Shown here piece by piece: positions 50,501 to 62,591 of a DNA stretch of 64,000 bases. The DNA is from Aldrovandia affinis (lineage: Eukaryota > Chordata > Actinopteri > Notacanthiformes > Halosauridae): positions 1,200,501 to 1,264,500 of the forward strand of contig JAINUG010000179.1 in the NCBI GenBank assembly GCA_029706075.1, written 5' to 3'. The notes beneath the pieces were generated by a model. It was given only the letters and a program-made list of their open reading frames with translations. It had not been told where the DNA came from and ran no database searches. The number at the start of each line of letters is the position of its first letter. The first letter of the stretch is position 1. The position numbers were made by a program, and so were the translations under genes.

Positions 50501-53500
50501 CTCAGATTGGCTTGCCCTTGCCTATCAAATCACATGACTTCAACAGTTTAAAATGCTTTAAATTTGGACAATCATGCGGCGATGGATCAAGCACCCCGCT
50601 CACCTTTCATCTCCACCACGTCAACAGGGACTTGTTTCTCTCTCATTCTGAAGATTTCAAAGTTGGTCACTAAACCCTATAAGGGGACATTAAAAAAAAC
50701 AACTGAATTCCAGCAATACAGTTTTCTTCACGGAACAAGCCCGCTCAAAAACGGACTGCTGAACAGGGAGCAGTAAATTCAACAGGTGATCTAGAGTACG
50801 CAGGCTGGGCATTTGCCCCAGGAACGTGGCATAAAAAATAAAAAATAAACTGCGGTTCTAGTTCTCTGGCACCTGATTGGATCACAATCTGCTGCACCTG
50901 CTGCTGCGGTCATTTCGAAGGAATGCACGTTGCATACCTGCGTGCCCTTGGGGGTCCTGTCCACCTTCACGCACAGGTAATCTCCGTTCTTCTGCCAGTG
51001 GAGCTTGCAGTCCACCACGTTGAACAGGTTCCGCACCCTGATCTCTTGCCTGGAAGGGAGCTGCATGAGCGTCACCCTGCCTGGGATATCTTTGTCCTCG
51101 GGTACCCAGAATGCAATGACGTTGTCACCGGGCGACCAGGAGAAATCCCTGAAAAGCAGATGTTAGAACCACTGTCAACACTCGCATTGCTGAGAGGATT
51201 ACTCCTGACAGTGTCTGTCCAAAGCCATTACTGCCCCCCTTGACAAATTGAAAGACAATCCATCCGTTACTGTAAATGGGTGTTAAATTGACTCATTGCT
51301 CCCTTCTTTTTTAAAGGGAAGAGAAATGGGAACTTGACACCATTTGAGAAAAAGCGAACTAACATCAGATCAGCGTTTCCCCTCGGGTGTTGTTTTCTGG
51401 AGCGGCGGGCCACAGTTCATAATGTGGTGCAAAGACACGCGGTTCTATTTAAAGACATGCCTCGCCCTGAAACGTTTATGATTACGAGAGATAATTTCAT
51501 GCATTTTGATAGGGGAAATAATCATCAAAATGTAACCATAATAGCCTACCCAGCTCTTCAGTCAACAATCTACTTGACCTACTTGATACATCAACTATTA
51601 CATATTTTATATTATATGTAAGAATATACTGTTTAATATTTAATAGACAACAATTCATCAACAAAAGTTTTTTAAAAACCAATAAGATTTCTTCCTGTTG
51701 CACATTGTGGCGGTTGCATCCCCACATTTAATTTTCCTTTCCTTGGAGAAGAAAACCTCCTTTGCCTGCCAAAAGAGGAATTCCCCGACTGGTGGCATTT
51801 ATTGAGAGGCGCATACAGGCTATGAGGTGTTCCCCAGGCAACCGATTTCTTAGGTCTGTTTTCACCTGCAGGTAGAGCAATATCTCATGCTACCATGGTA
51901 GGGGACAGACTGATAACACCCGCCTATCTGGTTCTGATCTTGGTATCCTTAATGGCAGTGTCTCTCTGACAGTTTACACTGCAGATGGGGATTGTGATGA
52001 CTGCCCGCTGGCTCATGCTTGGCCGGTCAGTGCAATGTATGCCAGTGCTTGCTTGCACAGACAGACCTGGCTGAAGACAAGTTTGCTTCACATTTATATC
52101 CATCCATCCATCCATTATCTAAGCCGCTTATTCCTGGTCAGGGTCGCGGGGGCTGGAGCCTATCCCAGCATGCGTTCCGGGCGAGAGGCAGGAATACACC
52201 CTGGACAGGTCGCCAATCCATCGCAGCCATTTATATTTATATCTCAATTTATATATATTGAGATTTATATCTCATCTTAAGAGGTTTCACGATTGAACGT
52301 GAGCAATCTGATAATGATTGATATTTTCAATGGATATATAGCTAGTTATAGAATTGCCGGCACCAAACCAGGTTAAACTATCCAACTTAGGCTAGCTATT
52401 AAGCAAATTAGTAGTTATCAATTTGTAGATAACTATTAGGCATCTATTTGTAGTCTATTTGTATCAACCAGCATAGTATAGGAAGTAGGAAACTTACAGA
52501 AGCAAGCCATCATAGCTAACAAGCCAGTGGTATTAAATGACAGCTCTAAGTTCATAGTTTAAAGCAAATGTCATGTGCAGATTTCTGGAGCAGGTGGTTT
52601 CTGAGGCACTAGACAACATAAATATATACAAAAGAACATTTCCATGCAAGGCACAAATAACATGTGCCATTTATATACAGTACTGAACAACCTTTCCCGA
52701 AAGGAAAGTCACTTTACAATCACTCACTTTATGCCAGTAATTTTCAAACTTTTCTTGTCCAGAAGTCCCATTGACTATAAAGAGAAAGAAGTGTAATTTA
52801 TTCAAATGAAATGATACATTTTACATGTAAACAATAGGTGTCCATTCAATAAACGTGTTTACCTCTAAATAATTATTATATACATTTTTTATTCCTTTAA
52901 TTTTTCATTTATGGACTACAACTATGGATACAGACATATATCTTTTGTACATTTCTCAAAAATCATGTCAATATTTTTTTGTGACCAATTTGTTTTTAGG
53001 GAATCATTCTTCAATTAACCATTCTAATCTTTGGTCTATCAAATTTTTCAAAGATCTTACTGGCACTTCATAAATGCTGAGTGTGTCCTGAGTCATTCTG
53101 GCAAAGAACTTTCCATCATGACTCCACCTGAAAAATAAAATGATGATTCACAAAATTTGGAGAACAAAGGGCAATTTAGGATCTGGAAATATGAAGGTAC
53201 ATTCATGTTTCACGCAAGAAGCAACACAATCAATTAAATTCTGGACATGGAAAGCTGATCATGCATGTTCATTTTTTACATAGACCTGGTTCACCTAACA
53301 TGAACAGTTATGGAATACATATGTTGGGATAGCTGGCTATGCTAACTATGGAGTTGATTCTAGTCCTTCTAGTCCCACTGTTACAGACTACGGTTAAGAG
53401 TGTCAAACACTGGTTTCTGTAATACTGCTGCACTTATTAACCTGATCGGAATGCCCTCAAGTATTTTGTTTCGCAAGAGCCTCTGCTGAATGGATGTAAT

Positions 53501-56500
53501 GCAAATTACAAAAGGGAAAATACCAGCTGACAGCTAAATCAAATTAGAAACATAGTAACATGTTAAAACTATGAGTATTATTCAACAGCGCCAATATAAA
53601 TCATCACGTCTTTTTCTCAAGTTCACTTAAGGCTTTGACAATTGCACCCTAGCATTCCAGCGTTTAAACATAAAAACACAGCATACCTGCAGGCAGAGTG
53701 ACATCACCTTCTATAGACACATCCACTTACTTGAAGATTGGCCAGTGGGCGGAGCTCTCACAGTGGAATCCTCGCTTCTTCTGCCCAGTCAGGACGTCCC
53801 AGATTATAATAGCCTGGGGGTCCTCCTTTGTGTCCATTAGAGGGCTGAACGTCACCACATACCTGCACATGAAAAACGTATGTGATAAAAATTCTCAACA
53901 AACAAATTTCGATTCCTAAAGTCTAAGACTTTTACAAATATAAAACAAAGGGAGGCTACGGATAACATTTTTGCGATAATTTTTTGGAAAGGTATTTTCA
54001 GTACTAACGATATTCTACCATTGAGCATTAAAATACACTGCTTGATTTAAAAAAATGCAGTAGGTGCATTTCAATGAGAAAACAAAAATCAATCAAATGT
54101 ACGGTGTACATGCCAAGCACTTATGATCCAGCCTTTTGGTCTGTGGTTGGTAAATCAAATACAAATCAAATCAAATCAAAACTAAACACACTCCCCTGGG
54201 TTGGTATATGTTCGCATTCAATGTTTCCCAGATAAGAAAACACTTTAAGTTACATCACGTGACAGCTGTTGGCTACTTATATTTTCTCAAGAAGGTCCCT
54301 ATGTTGCCTTTTAGAGGAGGGGGGGGGCAGGGGGCTTGTACCTTTCGCATGGGGAGAAGTCAATAAGCTGCACCCCCTGGTGACTGAACCTCTGGATCTG
54401 CTTGAACTTCTCACCCCCCCACAACGCGATGCCCCTCTGGTGGAACGTGGCCAGGTATGTGCCTTTCGGGGACCAGCGAACGTACGTCTCCGTCCACCTC
54501 TGCCAAAGAGACACAGCCCATCAGAGCAGGGCTTCCCCAATCTTTGCCTTTGCCCACCATTTCCAATCCTGATATAATTTGTCCCTTCCCTTGGAAATGC
54601 TGGGTTTCCCAAGCAAACTTGGAATGACATTGAAAAACACCAATGTGCTGGAAATGATCAGGTGCGACTGCAAATGTAACAATCAAAATGTCCTCTGGTA
54701 AACACTTAGCTTAAGTTAAAATGTTCTTCACAAAAATATGTTTGGTAAGACATCAAGTACATAACCCAAAGAAAATCAATACAGCAATTAAAAGATAGTG
54801 TCTTCCCATTCAAAGAACTGATAAGAAATCCATTTAAGAGGGAATGGTGGCACTGAGAACTTTGGGTACTACATAAGAAAGCTTCAACACATTGGATCTT
54901 TTTGCTAACTGCACAGTGCACAGTAAATCAATGACTGTGCAAAAGCTGGTCAGACACACACTAAGCGCAATGTAGGGAAAAAATAATAATTTTGATAAGC
55001 ATACTTTAAACAATTTTCTTAAAGGTTCCAAATATAGATTTCAGCTAAAACTCGCTGATTACTCCAAATTACTAGCAAATGTCTCCCACAGAGTTTGATG
55101 TTGTTAGCTGCTGTGATGCATGTTATAGCTTTCCAAAGGGAAGAAAGTGACACAGAATCTGGTGTTCTTGAAGATTTAAAGTGGAGCCCTATAAATGAAA
55201 AATAATATTAATAATATAACATGGCTCCCAGGTTTCCACATAGGAAATTTGAATAAATCTAATAGGAAAATCTTAGAGGTCAAGATTCCAGGTCTTAGAG
55301 GTAAAACTCTGCATGAATTGCAGACATGGAGAGTGCAGGGCAGTGAAATTTAGCCACCGCACGGGCACTCGATTTATATGGCGGTGTGTGGGAGAGGACT
55401 CCGAAATCGCTTGATTATGCCTCGTCATTGTGCCGCACGAAGCCCGTCCGGAAAAGAACACAAAGTTTCTGCTCACCGCTCTCTCCTCGACAATGATAGC
55501 TTCCTTGGCGTCGTTGGAAAATATACCCGTCCGTTCACCCGCTTCAAAAATCACACTGTACTGATCATGGCAGTCTGGTTCCTCCATCCAGTGACGCAGG
55601 TTCCCCTAGAAAATTAAAGGAAAACTGGTAAAAAAACAATATACGATATCAAATACAGTACCAGTATATGGAGTTGGGCCAGTGACAAAATTTGGGTACC
55701 CGGTTACGGTCTTAGAATTTACTGCGGTCAACGGTAATACTGCCTTGTGACAGAGGAGTAATTAACAACAAATGTTTGTGTAATTAACAACTATTTGCCT
55801 AACTATCAGTTACTTTTTGGTTAGTCAATACATAATATCAATTGGTGCACAACAATATATATTTTCTCTGCTTTTAATGCATTTTTCTGGTAGGTGTTCC
55901 ATTGCCATGTTGACAGAAATGTTTCACCCTGGTAAATGCCTTCACCACAATAGGAGTTTGAGACTGCAGTAAACAGTAATAAAGCCTAACCCAGTTCACT
56001 AGCATATTATATCAATGGTAAGAACCTATAAACCACCGCATGTCATAATACATAAAGGACTGAGCAATGTTTCTATAACTTGTCCAACCATTTTGGAATG
56101 TGATATGAATAAAGAAATGCCTAAGAACTGTGTTTTGGATTACTTTTGATTCAATGATTTGTTGTCTTAATACAATTACCAGTCAGCTTGCTACAATTGA
56201 CTACTTTTCAGTTTAACAAAGTACATTGTTAACGTGAAAAATGATGTAGACAGTAGAGATGCACCGATTGCGATTTTCTTGGCCGATTCCGATTTCCAAT
56301 TTTTTATTAGTCTGACCTGCGATACCGATTTTGGCGATTCGATTTTTTCCTAAAAACAATAATTGACAACTTACACAAACATTTTTGTAACTTTGCTTTA
56401 ATAGAAAATTAAGATTGACAATTCTGAGGTAGGTCAGAAGCATGAGGTAGGTCTCACTAAAACACATTTCAAAATAAAAAAAGTGTTCCAGGTTACTGGA

Positions 56501-59500
56501 CAGAGCTTTTCTTTTTTGTGCAAATTAAATTCAATGATGAATAAAAGAGAATCCAACAACAGTGGCATGTAGCCTTTAAGTAATAAATAAAAAGAAACAA
56601 GAGTAGTTTAAATTTACTGACATGGTGACAGACCATTAGTCCGGAAATATTTTTAAAACACTAACGTTATATTCTGATGACAGATGACACAAGCCCTTTT
56701 TCCATTAAATAATTATATGGCTTCAACTTGACGTGCATCAGAAAGTTATTGCGACAATGCTAATGGAAAACAGGTTAGTTCGAACCTATGATGCGCTAGA
56801 CTAATTTGTTTGCTAGAGGTGGATTAGAGTAGATCCCAATTCTATATAGTGCAATGGAAAACACTTGTAGCGATATAAAGGCGGATGTTTCAGTTGCGGA
56901 GCTTGTCAAAGGCATTGAAACAAGCCGCTCTTCAGCAGAATTTCGTTATTTGCGTGAGTCAGGTAGCCTAACGACTACGACTTTAACTAGCTTCAAAGCT
57001 TAGATAAAAATGTTTCAAACTAGGAGTAATTGGAAAAAGGCGATGCTGCTGTTTCTGAGTTTGTTTGATAGTGGAAACGCACAGCTGGCACCTTCATGCA
57101 CAACACAGTTAATACACAATTTGTGGTTTAGCTAGAAATCGTTAGATGAATTTATCATTAGGTCTAATAAGTTCGATTTGTATGAGTGAATAGCACTGTT
57201 TCATAACGTCACTCATTAGAGAACATAATGATTTCAGTGCAATTCAGTGCTTCAGCAGGGCATTATTAGCCTACGTCAGGTTTATGCACTACCACTATGT
57301 TCTATTAATGGAAAATGGTTCAGAGGAACCGAACTAGCGCAACGAAGTTAATTGTTAATTAACCCGGTACCTACGGTACTGTAGAAAAACGACTACCGTC
57401 AGAATTTGGGCATCGACTTGGTACCTGGGTGATGACTTTTCAAGTGTCTGATTAGGTTGGTCGTTCGAGCGTTTTCGAGGTTGTTCCTCCGCGGCTTATT
57501 TTCGATTGACATGTATGACAAACTGCAAGCTTTAAGTCGTCTTCACTGACTGTGAAAAACACCCATACTAAGGACATGTTGAGGCGTTTTCAGCGCTGCG
57601 CTCATCTGATCTGTTTGCATTGGCTCACGGGTGCGCGCACGTCACGTGAAAAAGAGGGGGGCGAGGAGCCAACCGGCGCACAGAATCGGCTATGTGGGTG
57701 ATCGGGATCAAGTCACCGATTGAGGCGATCAGCTGAAAATCGGCCATTTCCGGTCAGAGGCCGATCGATCGGTGCATCTCTAGTAGACAGTCAATTATTA
57801 TTTTTATTTTTTAAATTCTCCACGCAGCATGAGACACCTAGATTCGCGCCACAGTTTGGTGAGCTTGTCCGTAGAATAATCCATTCTGGATGCTGCGGGT
57901 ATGGCAGTGACAGCAGTCCTTCACTCTTAACATAGCTAGGCCTATATATGTTCTCTTTAAATTATATTAGGCAGTTAAGGTAATAGTAATGTTGTGAATA
58001 TTTCTGTAAAAGTAACGTTTTATAATAAATGTGTTTTGCTAACTGTATGGTTTATATATTTGTAAGTAACATGCATAACACCCCCTTTCATGTAGCCTAT
58101 ATTGTATCCTTCTTGTTTTAGGCACGCGAATGTGCATTTTAATTGTAGCCTGAACTTTGCCTACAGTTAAGATTAGTGATATAGGCATACTTTAACTACT
58201 AATTTCAATATAACCTAAGAATGTCAAAGAAAAAATCTGGAGTATGGCAGCATTTCGTTTTAGTCACGGACGATACAAAAAAAGTGGAATGTAAACTTTT
58301 CAAGCGTGTTATCCAAGGCAGGGTTTATCGTTAATGAAACGAGGAGCAGCCAAAAAACGTGGACAAGCTAGTGTTCCTGTGCCATAACATGAAACGACTG
58401 GGGAAGTAGGCCATCGGATGGTCTCCGACTCGAACATGTTATTTTCGATAGGCTATAGCCACTTTATGTTCAGCTTTAGGCTACAATTTAAGACATTAGG
58501 CTATGCGTGATCATTCATTTGTTAGCCTATTTTTTTTGCAAGAGATTTTAAATCCCAATGAGACCAACCTGGTTAATTAAATAAAACATAGCCTACGCAT
58601 TAGAATGTGTTATGGTTGCGGTCAAATAAAAGCATCAGCCTATTATGTGGCCATACCGCAACTTCACAAGCACAACGGCAGAATCTGCAAGGGCAGCATG
58701 GAGAGGAGGCTCGGAACTGAGCTTTTTTTTCTTTTCTTTCTTTCAGGTAATCTTGAACCCCATTCATTAACCTATGGTTACTCATTTGTGTCATTCACTT
58801 AAGAAAGTTATAAAACATGAGACAAGCGCAGTGTGCATATAGTGTATTTATTAAAACAAATAGGGTGTGTCATATATATATATATATATATATATTTAAT
58901 TTTTTGTTTTTGTTTCGACCAATCTGAAAAAACTGACTGTTGGTCGACCAAGATTTGTTTTAGTTGGGGACAGCCCTATTAAAGCAGTCCTAAATTATTT
59001 GCAATGACAAAACTGGAAAGTGAAACTCCAAAATACTCACAAAATCTTTGAACGGCTGCTTTTCAGGTGTTTCCCATTCATCACTGATTGTCATGTACCT
59101 GAGGGATAAAATGACCTATATTTTAGGATCTGTCCATACTTTAAATTCCTCCCTTGCACTAAGAAAACCCATCATGTGTTCTACAAATTTCATACATAGA
59201 GAAGTGTAGAACTCCAATAGAAAATCCTCCAGAAAAGTATATAGTACATTGATTCACTAGGTGAAATCCATTTGCAACTTAACTCCAAACTGCAAGTATG
59301 CAAAACAGGGTAGATTGGAAAATTCAAATATCCAGCAAAAACCAGAAGAAACTGATTTAAAGGATATAAATAGCTTACTTGTCAAAGTCTGTGAAGACAT
59401 TGACGCGGAAGGTGTGCTGCTTGTCCAGCTTGTAGCCGTCCGCATTTTTCACAGCTTCGAGCGCATGAGCAGGAGAAGAATACTCCAGGAAAATGTACCT

Positions 59501-60584
59501 GAAGATGATGTGAACAACAACTCATCAACACCTGAAACTCAACATACCAGCAATCTGCAATCACTCAATGTTTCGACAAGCAGCACACTAACCCCTTGGT
59601 TTTGCCTTCCTCCTCCGGGTAAAACTCGTTGGTGATTTTGCCAAACTTTGAGAAAATCTTGTGGACGACATTTTTCAGCTTCTCAAGACGTTCTGGCCCA
59701 ACCTCAGGTACATTGTCCACCACGATAACCGAGTCGATGCCATCTGCCTCCTGTGGCCGCTCCTTCAGAATGTCCTCCAGGAGCTCTGCACGCGACAGCA
59801 AAGTTGGCACAACGAACGGCTACTGGACACAACGAACACTTGCCTCTTCTAGTACTGAATTAAGGCAACTAATTGCAGAAAGGTCACTGCATGTTACACA
59901 GATTAGAAGACGAAAATCCTTAACGTGTCAATGAATATCGCTTTTGTACAGAAATTAGTCAATCCATATGGCACATCCGTTAAACATTAATGAACAAATG
60001 TCAAGTTCGCGTAGGCTACACGTCACAAAACACTGTCACTGGCATCCCTAACAGTATTGTTGTAACATTGTATCCATTAACCCATCTTTAAAAATCTTTC
60101 TGATGTCAGTTGTGCCCAATGTATCAGCATTTTAGCCGCCCAGTTTTCATGATCGCCATTGATCAGTAACGCTAGCATCATGTGTGGCTAACTTCGCTGC
60201 TCCCACTCCCTGCCTCTACATACCGGTGGTGAATTAATGTTAGCTAATATTAGCCAACTGGTAAACGTGCCGTGTACGTAACACAACTGTTGTATAACAA
60301 TTAACAATTATGAGGAGGTGGTGAAATATAGCCCAGACTTAGTTACATACCACATGGTAATGAGGTAGCCAGCTAGAGAGCACAGTAGTTAACAAGCTAT
60401 AACGGAACCAACCAACGTAGATCGCTACATTTCAATAGTTCAGTTCGAGGCCGCAAGCCAGCTACTTTCCTGTTTGCTCACCCTGGTCGCTTGTGTCATC
60501 TTCGAAATCCTCCGGATCACTAAAAGAAGGCTCTTCGCCCTCTTCAAACTCGGCATCAGCCTCCATGTCCTCTGTATCCCGCAT
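47591..60584 (-). CDS. eif3b: Eukaryotic translation initiation factor 3 subunit B, 18 coding exons
   Basis: Scaffold subunit of eIF3 in the cytosol, needed to load mRNA and initiator tRNA on the 40S subunit; binds eIF3a, g, i and j. Exons (minus): 60584-60482, 59785-59593, 59498-59379, 59097-59041, 55605-55477, 54499-54342, 53862-53731, 53127-53061, 52774-52728, 51148-50938, 50676-50604, 49729-49609, 49436-49358, 48874-48736, 48611-48486, 48367-48290, 48202-48094, 47694-47591. All introns are GT-AG. About 682 residues: acidic N terminus (1-34, with PSFSDPEDF), RRM (about 52-136; RNP2 VIVVDNV, RNP1 KGYIFLEY), WD40-type propeller (about 150-600), helical C terminus ending [15 protein letters not shown]. 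The N terminus is much shorter than human, as in other fish. Two frame defects as sequenced: exon 4 ends one base short relative to exon 5, and exon 12 lacks two bases; elsewhere the coding is clean and conserved, so sequence error or recent allelic damage is likelier than an old pseudogene. Confidence 0.95.
47986..48046 (-). repeat. (GGGGAA)n-type G-rich hexanucleotide tract in the last eif3b intron
   Basis: About nine units of GGGGAA/GGGAAT and a final run of seven G, read on the eif3b sense strand. It occupies a 399-base intron (47695-48093). Multiple G runs of three or more separated by two or three bases meet the pattern for G-quadruplex formation in the pre-mRNA. The plus-strand copy is (CCCCTT)n. 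Confidence 0.85.
49821..50540. mobile_element. Possible hAT-type relic in eif3b intron 11
   Basis: Most of this intron is unlike its neighbours: 'tagggacgttaacgattaga' near 49823 resembles an hAT terminus, and the stretch after ATGGCTGCACAAGATGACAAC (50459) could be the start of a lost ORF. No matching right end or duplication was found. Confidence 0.3.
52100..52227 (-). mobile_element. 5'-truncated copy of the (TGGA)n-tailed SINE in eif3b intron 9
   Basis: Nearly identical to the 3' third of the SINE at 12944-13308, from the (TGGA)n tail to CTGCGATGGATTGGCGAC. The tRNA head and conserved middle are absent. The flanks CATTTATAT at 52091-52099 and 52228-52236 are identical, so truncation happened at insertion. 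It lies in the same orientation as eif3b. Confidence 0.9.
56254..57782 (-). mobile_element. Internally decayed hAT transposon with BED zinc finger remnant, in eif3b intron 4
   Basis: The ends are TAGAGATGCACCGATTGCGA and (inverted) TAGAGATGCACCGATCGATC, flanked by the identical octamer GTAGACAG at 56246-56253 and 57783-57790. Reading inward from the right end on the minus strand (about 57570-57430) a frame gives [18 protein letters not shown] and [12 protein letters not shown], a ZBED-type BED finger with its Cys pair, at the N terminus of a hAT transposase. The rest of the 1.5 kb has no long frame, so the catalytic part is lost. Confidence 0.92.
58100..58980 (+). mobile_element. Second hAT relic: BED finger start fused to transposase C terminus, in eif3b intron 4
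   Basis: From an ATG at 58221 a frame reads [20 protein letters not shown] then [11 protein letters not shown], a BED-finger start in which the second zinc Cys is replaced by Phe. Shortly after, near 58340-58405, comes [20 protein letters not shown], which resembles the C-terminal end of hAT transposases. The domain between is deleted. The right end GGTCGACCAAGA...AGTTGGGGACAGCCCTA at 58943-58979 looks like a hAT terminus; the left end was not found. It also holds the (TA)n run at 58871-58896. Confidence 0.7.
58871..58896. repeat. (TA)n microsatellite
   Basis: About twelve perfect TA units inside the hAT relic of eif3b intron 4. Confidence 0.9.
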
Positions 60585-60660
60585 TTAACAATAATTCCAA
60601 TCAGTTTATATTAAGAAATTGATTTAAATGAATTTTATCACCGAAATCCGGGGAATTTGC

Positions 60661-60693
60661 TCAGCATGCCATGTGCGGTACGCCCGGCGCCAT
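60661..60693 (-). promoter_or_regulatory. eif3b: Short upstream ORF in the eif3b leader
   Basis: ATG GCG CCG ... TGC TGA, ten codons and a stop, ending 76 bases before the eif3b ATG at 60584, with a second in-frame ATG at codon 8. It would be translated only if transcription starts at or beyond 60693, which fits the pyrimidine tract at 60703-60713. Context: T at -3, G at +4, so moderate to weak. Confidence 0.45.
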
Positions 60694-60702
60694 CCACTCG
60701 TC

Positions 60703-60713
60703 AGAGGGAAAGG
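60703..60713 (-). promoter_or_regulatory. eif3b: Candidate 5'-terminal pyrimidine (TOP-like) tract / start region of eif3b
   Basis: CCTTTCCCTCT on the minus strand, followed by a CpG-containing leader (GACGAGTGG, GGCGCCGGGCG). A run of pyrimidines starting with C at the cap site is typical of translation-factor mRNAs. The start site is inferred, not seen. Confidence 0.35.
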
Positions 60714-61704
60714 ACCAGACCTTTTTCAGGGCGTGCGGGTGTACATATTGACTTGAGACTGTTTCACCCAAACGTATTTCGTAACAACTCTCATGATGTA
60801 AATAAAACATGTGAGTTCATATCGTAATAAAATATATTATATCAATAAATGCATAAACATACATGTAAAATATGCATACCTTTATACATGCAATTACAAA
60901 TACCCCTCGAAATATTGGTCCATTCCAAATATGGACGCGTACAGAATTTTAATCACGCTACAACACCTAGGGAAAGAGTCAAATATAAATGGGAGGGTTC
61001 ACGTGTAATTTTCAGCATGTTGTATTGATAATTTCACGCTGCTAAATTGATTTACGTCCATGGCACTTTGCCTGTGTCGGTTACTGAATAAACTTAGATA
61101 ATGTGTGTAAGAATGCGACATTGAAAATGTATAAAACTAACTTTGCATGGTATTCGATATCAATATATTGACAGAATGGCTGCGCGTTTACCGTTAGCTG
61201 AACAAGCCAGACTAACAATGCACACTTGTAGCTACTATATTACTCAGTTCGCTTTGTCTCATGTTGGTTAGCTTGTAATGACGGTATTCCAAGGTGCATA
61301 GATGTTGCATACTCAAATATGTTCTCTATGAAATTGACTCCTATGACTCCTTGCTTTTCACGTTTCCATTGGAAATATTGTAGACTAATCTGACGATTTT
61401 TATACAACTATCAGTATGGGCCATGTTGTTTCAGTCAATCTGCAGTGATGGAGCATTGTTTTTAGCCTGGACAGTTCACATATTGTTCTCTTGAATAATT
61501 GACATCATAGAAACTTGAATTACTATTGTAGAATGCAGCTGTGCGCACAAAAACGGCTGGATCTGTGGGGAAAGTACATAACAGTCATGTCGTGAATGAT
61601 GAGACTAGGGGCCAGGTTGTCTGAATTATTTTTGATGACATGTTTTTTAGGTGAAGAGTTTTGCTAAAATGTGTCATTGCTTGTAAAACGCATAGCCTAA
61701 TGTA
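60714..61704. other. 5' flank of eif3b; no gene recognised
   Basis: AT-rich beyond the first few dozen bases. No divergent gene start was recognised on the plus strand. Confidence 0.4.
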
Positions 61705-61910
61705 ATGTAACATAAGAACATATGAAGAACATAAGAATACATAATGACAAGAACGGGCGGTTGGGCCCATCTAGGCTCGTCATGTCCTAATCTAAAGAGT
61801 ATCTAGTACTACATCTAGCCTGGACTTGAATAGCCCAAGCGTTTCTGCCTCTACTACCCGACCTGGCAAGCTGTTCCAGGCATTGACAACTCTGTAAAGA
61901 AAAACTTCAT
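61705..61910 (-). mobile_element. 5'-truncated 3' end of a CR1/Rex1-like LINE
   Basis: Nearly identical over its length to the 3' end at 62592-62790 ('atctaaagagtatctagtac', 'tacatctagcctggacttga', 'cctggcaagctgttccaggc'). The tail is of the ATTCTTATGTTCTT type. High identity between the two suggests recent activity of this family. Confidence 0.85.
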
Positions 61911-62591
61911 ATTCAGTAACCAGCTTGATGACACCGCTATGAATCATGGGAAAGGTCAGAGTTTGGGACAGTAGTCAATATAATGAACTCTAAAAATGAA
62001 GAAATCATGGGTTGTAGTAGTAGGTGCATGCATAGTCATTGTTGTGAAGAGTGGATTAGATTGCATTTATTTCAGTGTTGTGATGGAGCCAGAGAGAAAG
62101 AGGGGCTGCCGTTCTCAAGTGTGGGAAAACTCTGAATTGATATCTCCAAATAAGATTAGTCCTACATACATATTTCTGCTTACCGGCTGTTTATTGCTGG
62201 TGACCAACAGATACACCAAAAATATTCACTCGCACACTCAGTATTTTATTATCAAGTTTGAATCATATTGGAAAACATAAGTCAATGAACAAGTATGAGT
62301 TGTTGACACAAGGGGAATTGAACCCGGGTCTACCGTCTAGGAGGGCAAAATTGTACTCTACACTATACATACCACACGTCAGTTAGTGTGTTCATATATA
62401 CAGTTGTATACACTTGGTAGTTGTCAGGTTTGTTGCGCTACATTAATTTCACCAGCAGATGGCAATATGCATTGTCTCATATGAAACTGAGTACTGAACC
62501 CATTTTCGACAGTGTCAGAAACCCACAATGCTTCAGAAAGCTTAATTTCGCCATCACTAGCTGAGACTACAGCCCACACATATTGGCTCAT
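61911..62591. other. Intergenic; tRNA-like fragment only
   Basis: On the minus strand, 62288-62375 contains TAGTGTAGAGTAC and GACCCGGGTTCAATTCCCC, resembling the A and B boxes of a tRNA or tRNA-derived SINE. The arms do not pair well, so it is not called as a tRNA gene. The rest shows nothing. Confidence 0.35.

Noticed and set aside
62288..62375. A minus-strand stretch with A-box- and B-box-like sequence resembling a tRNA.
   Set aside because: The T-arm and acceptor pairings fail and no anticodon stem forms, so it is at most a tRNA-derived relic.
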